Shown here: one piece after another, positions 15,506-15,512 of the stretch
How positions within the stretch are numbered: position 1 is the first letter of the stretch
Layout of the letters: each line of letters opens with the position of its first letter
The notes under the pieces: generated by a model
What the model saw: the letters and a program-made list of their open reading frames with translations, nothing else
What the model was told of the DNA's origin: nothing
Databases searched by the model: none
Source of the DNA: Cacconaster sp045642485
GTDB lineage: Bacteria > Bacteroidota > Bacteroidia > Bacteroidales > UBA932
DNA length: 15,512 nucleotides
Assembly: GCA_045642485.1 (NCBI GenBank)
Contig: JAZUIV010000076.1
Coordinates: forward strand, 1-15,512
Direction: 5' to 3'
Program-made: the position numbers and the translations under genes

Positions 15506-15512
15506 AGTGGAT

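Larger units (their letters stand above)
15180..15512. other. Right-edge region without an intact gene
   Basis: These 333 bases hold the probable GH20 remnant (15182-15336), about 85 bases with nothing recognisable except a loose 7-bp inverted repeat (15341-15347 with 15366-15372), and the two 34-bp palindromes (15422-15505). One plus frame is open from 15337 to the edge, but it has no ATG, spans the palindromes and resembles nothing known to me, so it is not called as a gene. Confidence 0.6.

Noticed and set aside
15422..15512. Palindromes as CRISPR repeats or integron attC sites
   Set aside because: Only two units with a 16-base spacer are present, far too short for CRISPR spacers, and no GTTRRRY core or integron-type R/L boxes are found.

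Overview
The window looks like chromosomal DNA from a Bacteroidota species, most likely of the order Bacteroidales. The basis is the protein types (a GyrA with an acidic tail beside a periplasmic TPR protein and a divergent ClpC, a PotA of about 460 residues, a DUF1846 protein) and several start-proximal promoters of the Bacteroidota type, TTTG then 19-21 bases then TAnnTTTG. Start codons are preceded by weak or no Shine-Dalgarno sequences, also usual for the phylum. No rRNA, tRNA, CRISPR array or intact mobile element is visible. I cannot name the species from this sequence.

Layout. 163-4032 (minus): gyrA followed 21 bases later by a secreted TPR protein, probably one transcript from a near-consensus promoter at 4059-4089. 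4132-6573 (plus): a ClpC-type AAA+ unfoldase, divergent from gyrA. 6560-9582 (minus): a DUF1846 protein with its own promoter, preceded on the same strand by a tightly coupled pair, a Ca2+/cation exchanger (CaCA family) and the manganese exporter MntP. 9693-13965 (plus): a complete polyamine ABC importer operon in the order potA-potB-potC-potD, with 4-base overlaps between potA/B and B/C, closed by a strong intrinsic terminator at 13971-14000. 14067-15179 (plus): an orphan membrane acyltransferase of the acyltransferase-3 family. 15180-15512 holds no intact gene. It carries what looks like the wreck of a GH20 beta-hexosaminidase gene and then two 34-bp imperfect palindromes exactly 50 bp apart.

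How the genes work together. Most of the window is core housekeeping: DNA supercoiling (GyrA), protein quality control (ClpC with a ClpP partner encoded elsewhere), divalent cation efflux (CaCA plus MntP) and polyamine uptake (PotABCD). The pot operon and the cation-efflux pair diverge from a compact region in which their predicted promoters interleave.

The most unusual features are at the right end: the 13-8-13 geometry of the two palindromes, and the decayed GH20 fragment beside them. PotD is odd in having both a lipoprotein signal and a C-terminal membrane helix with an arginine/lysine-rich tail, and PotA in having a duplicated C-terminal TOBE-like module. I found no convincing evidence of a new multi-gene system. 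The palindrome pair is the best lead and it runs up to the window edge.
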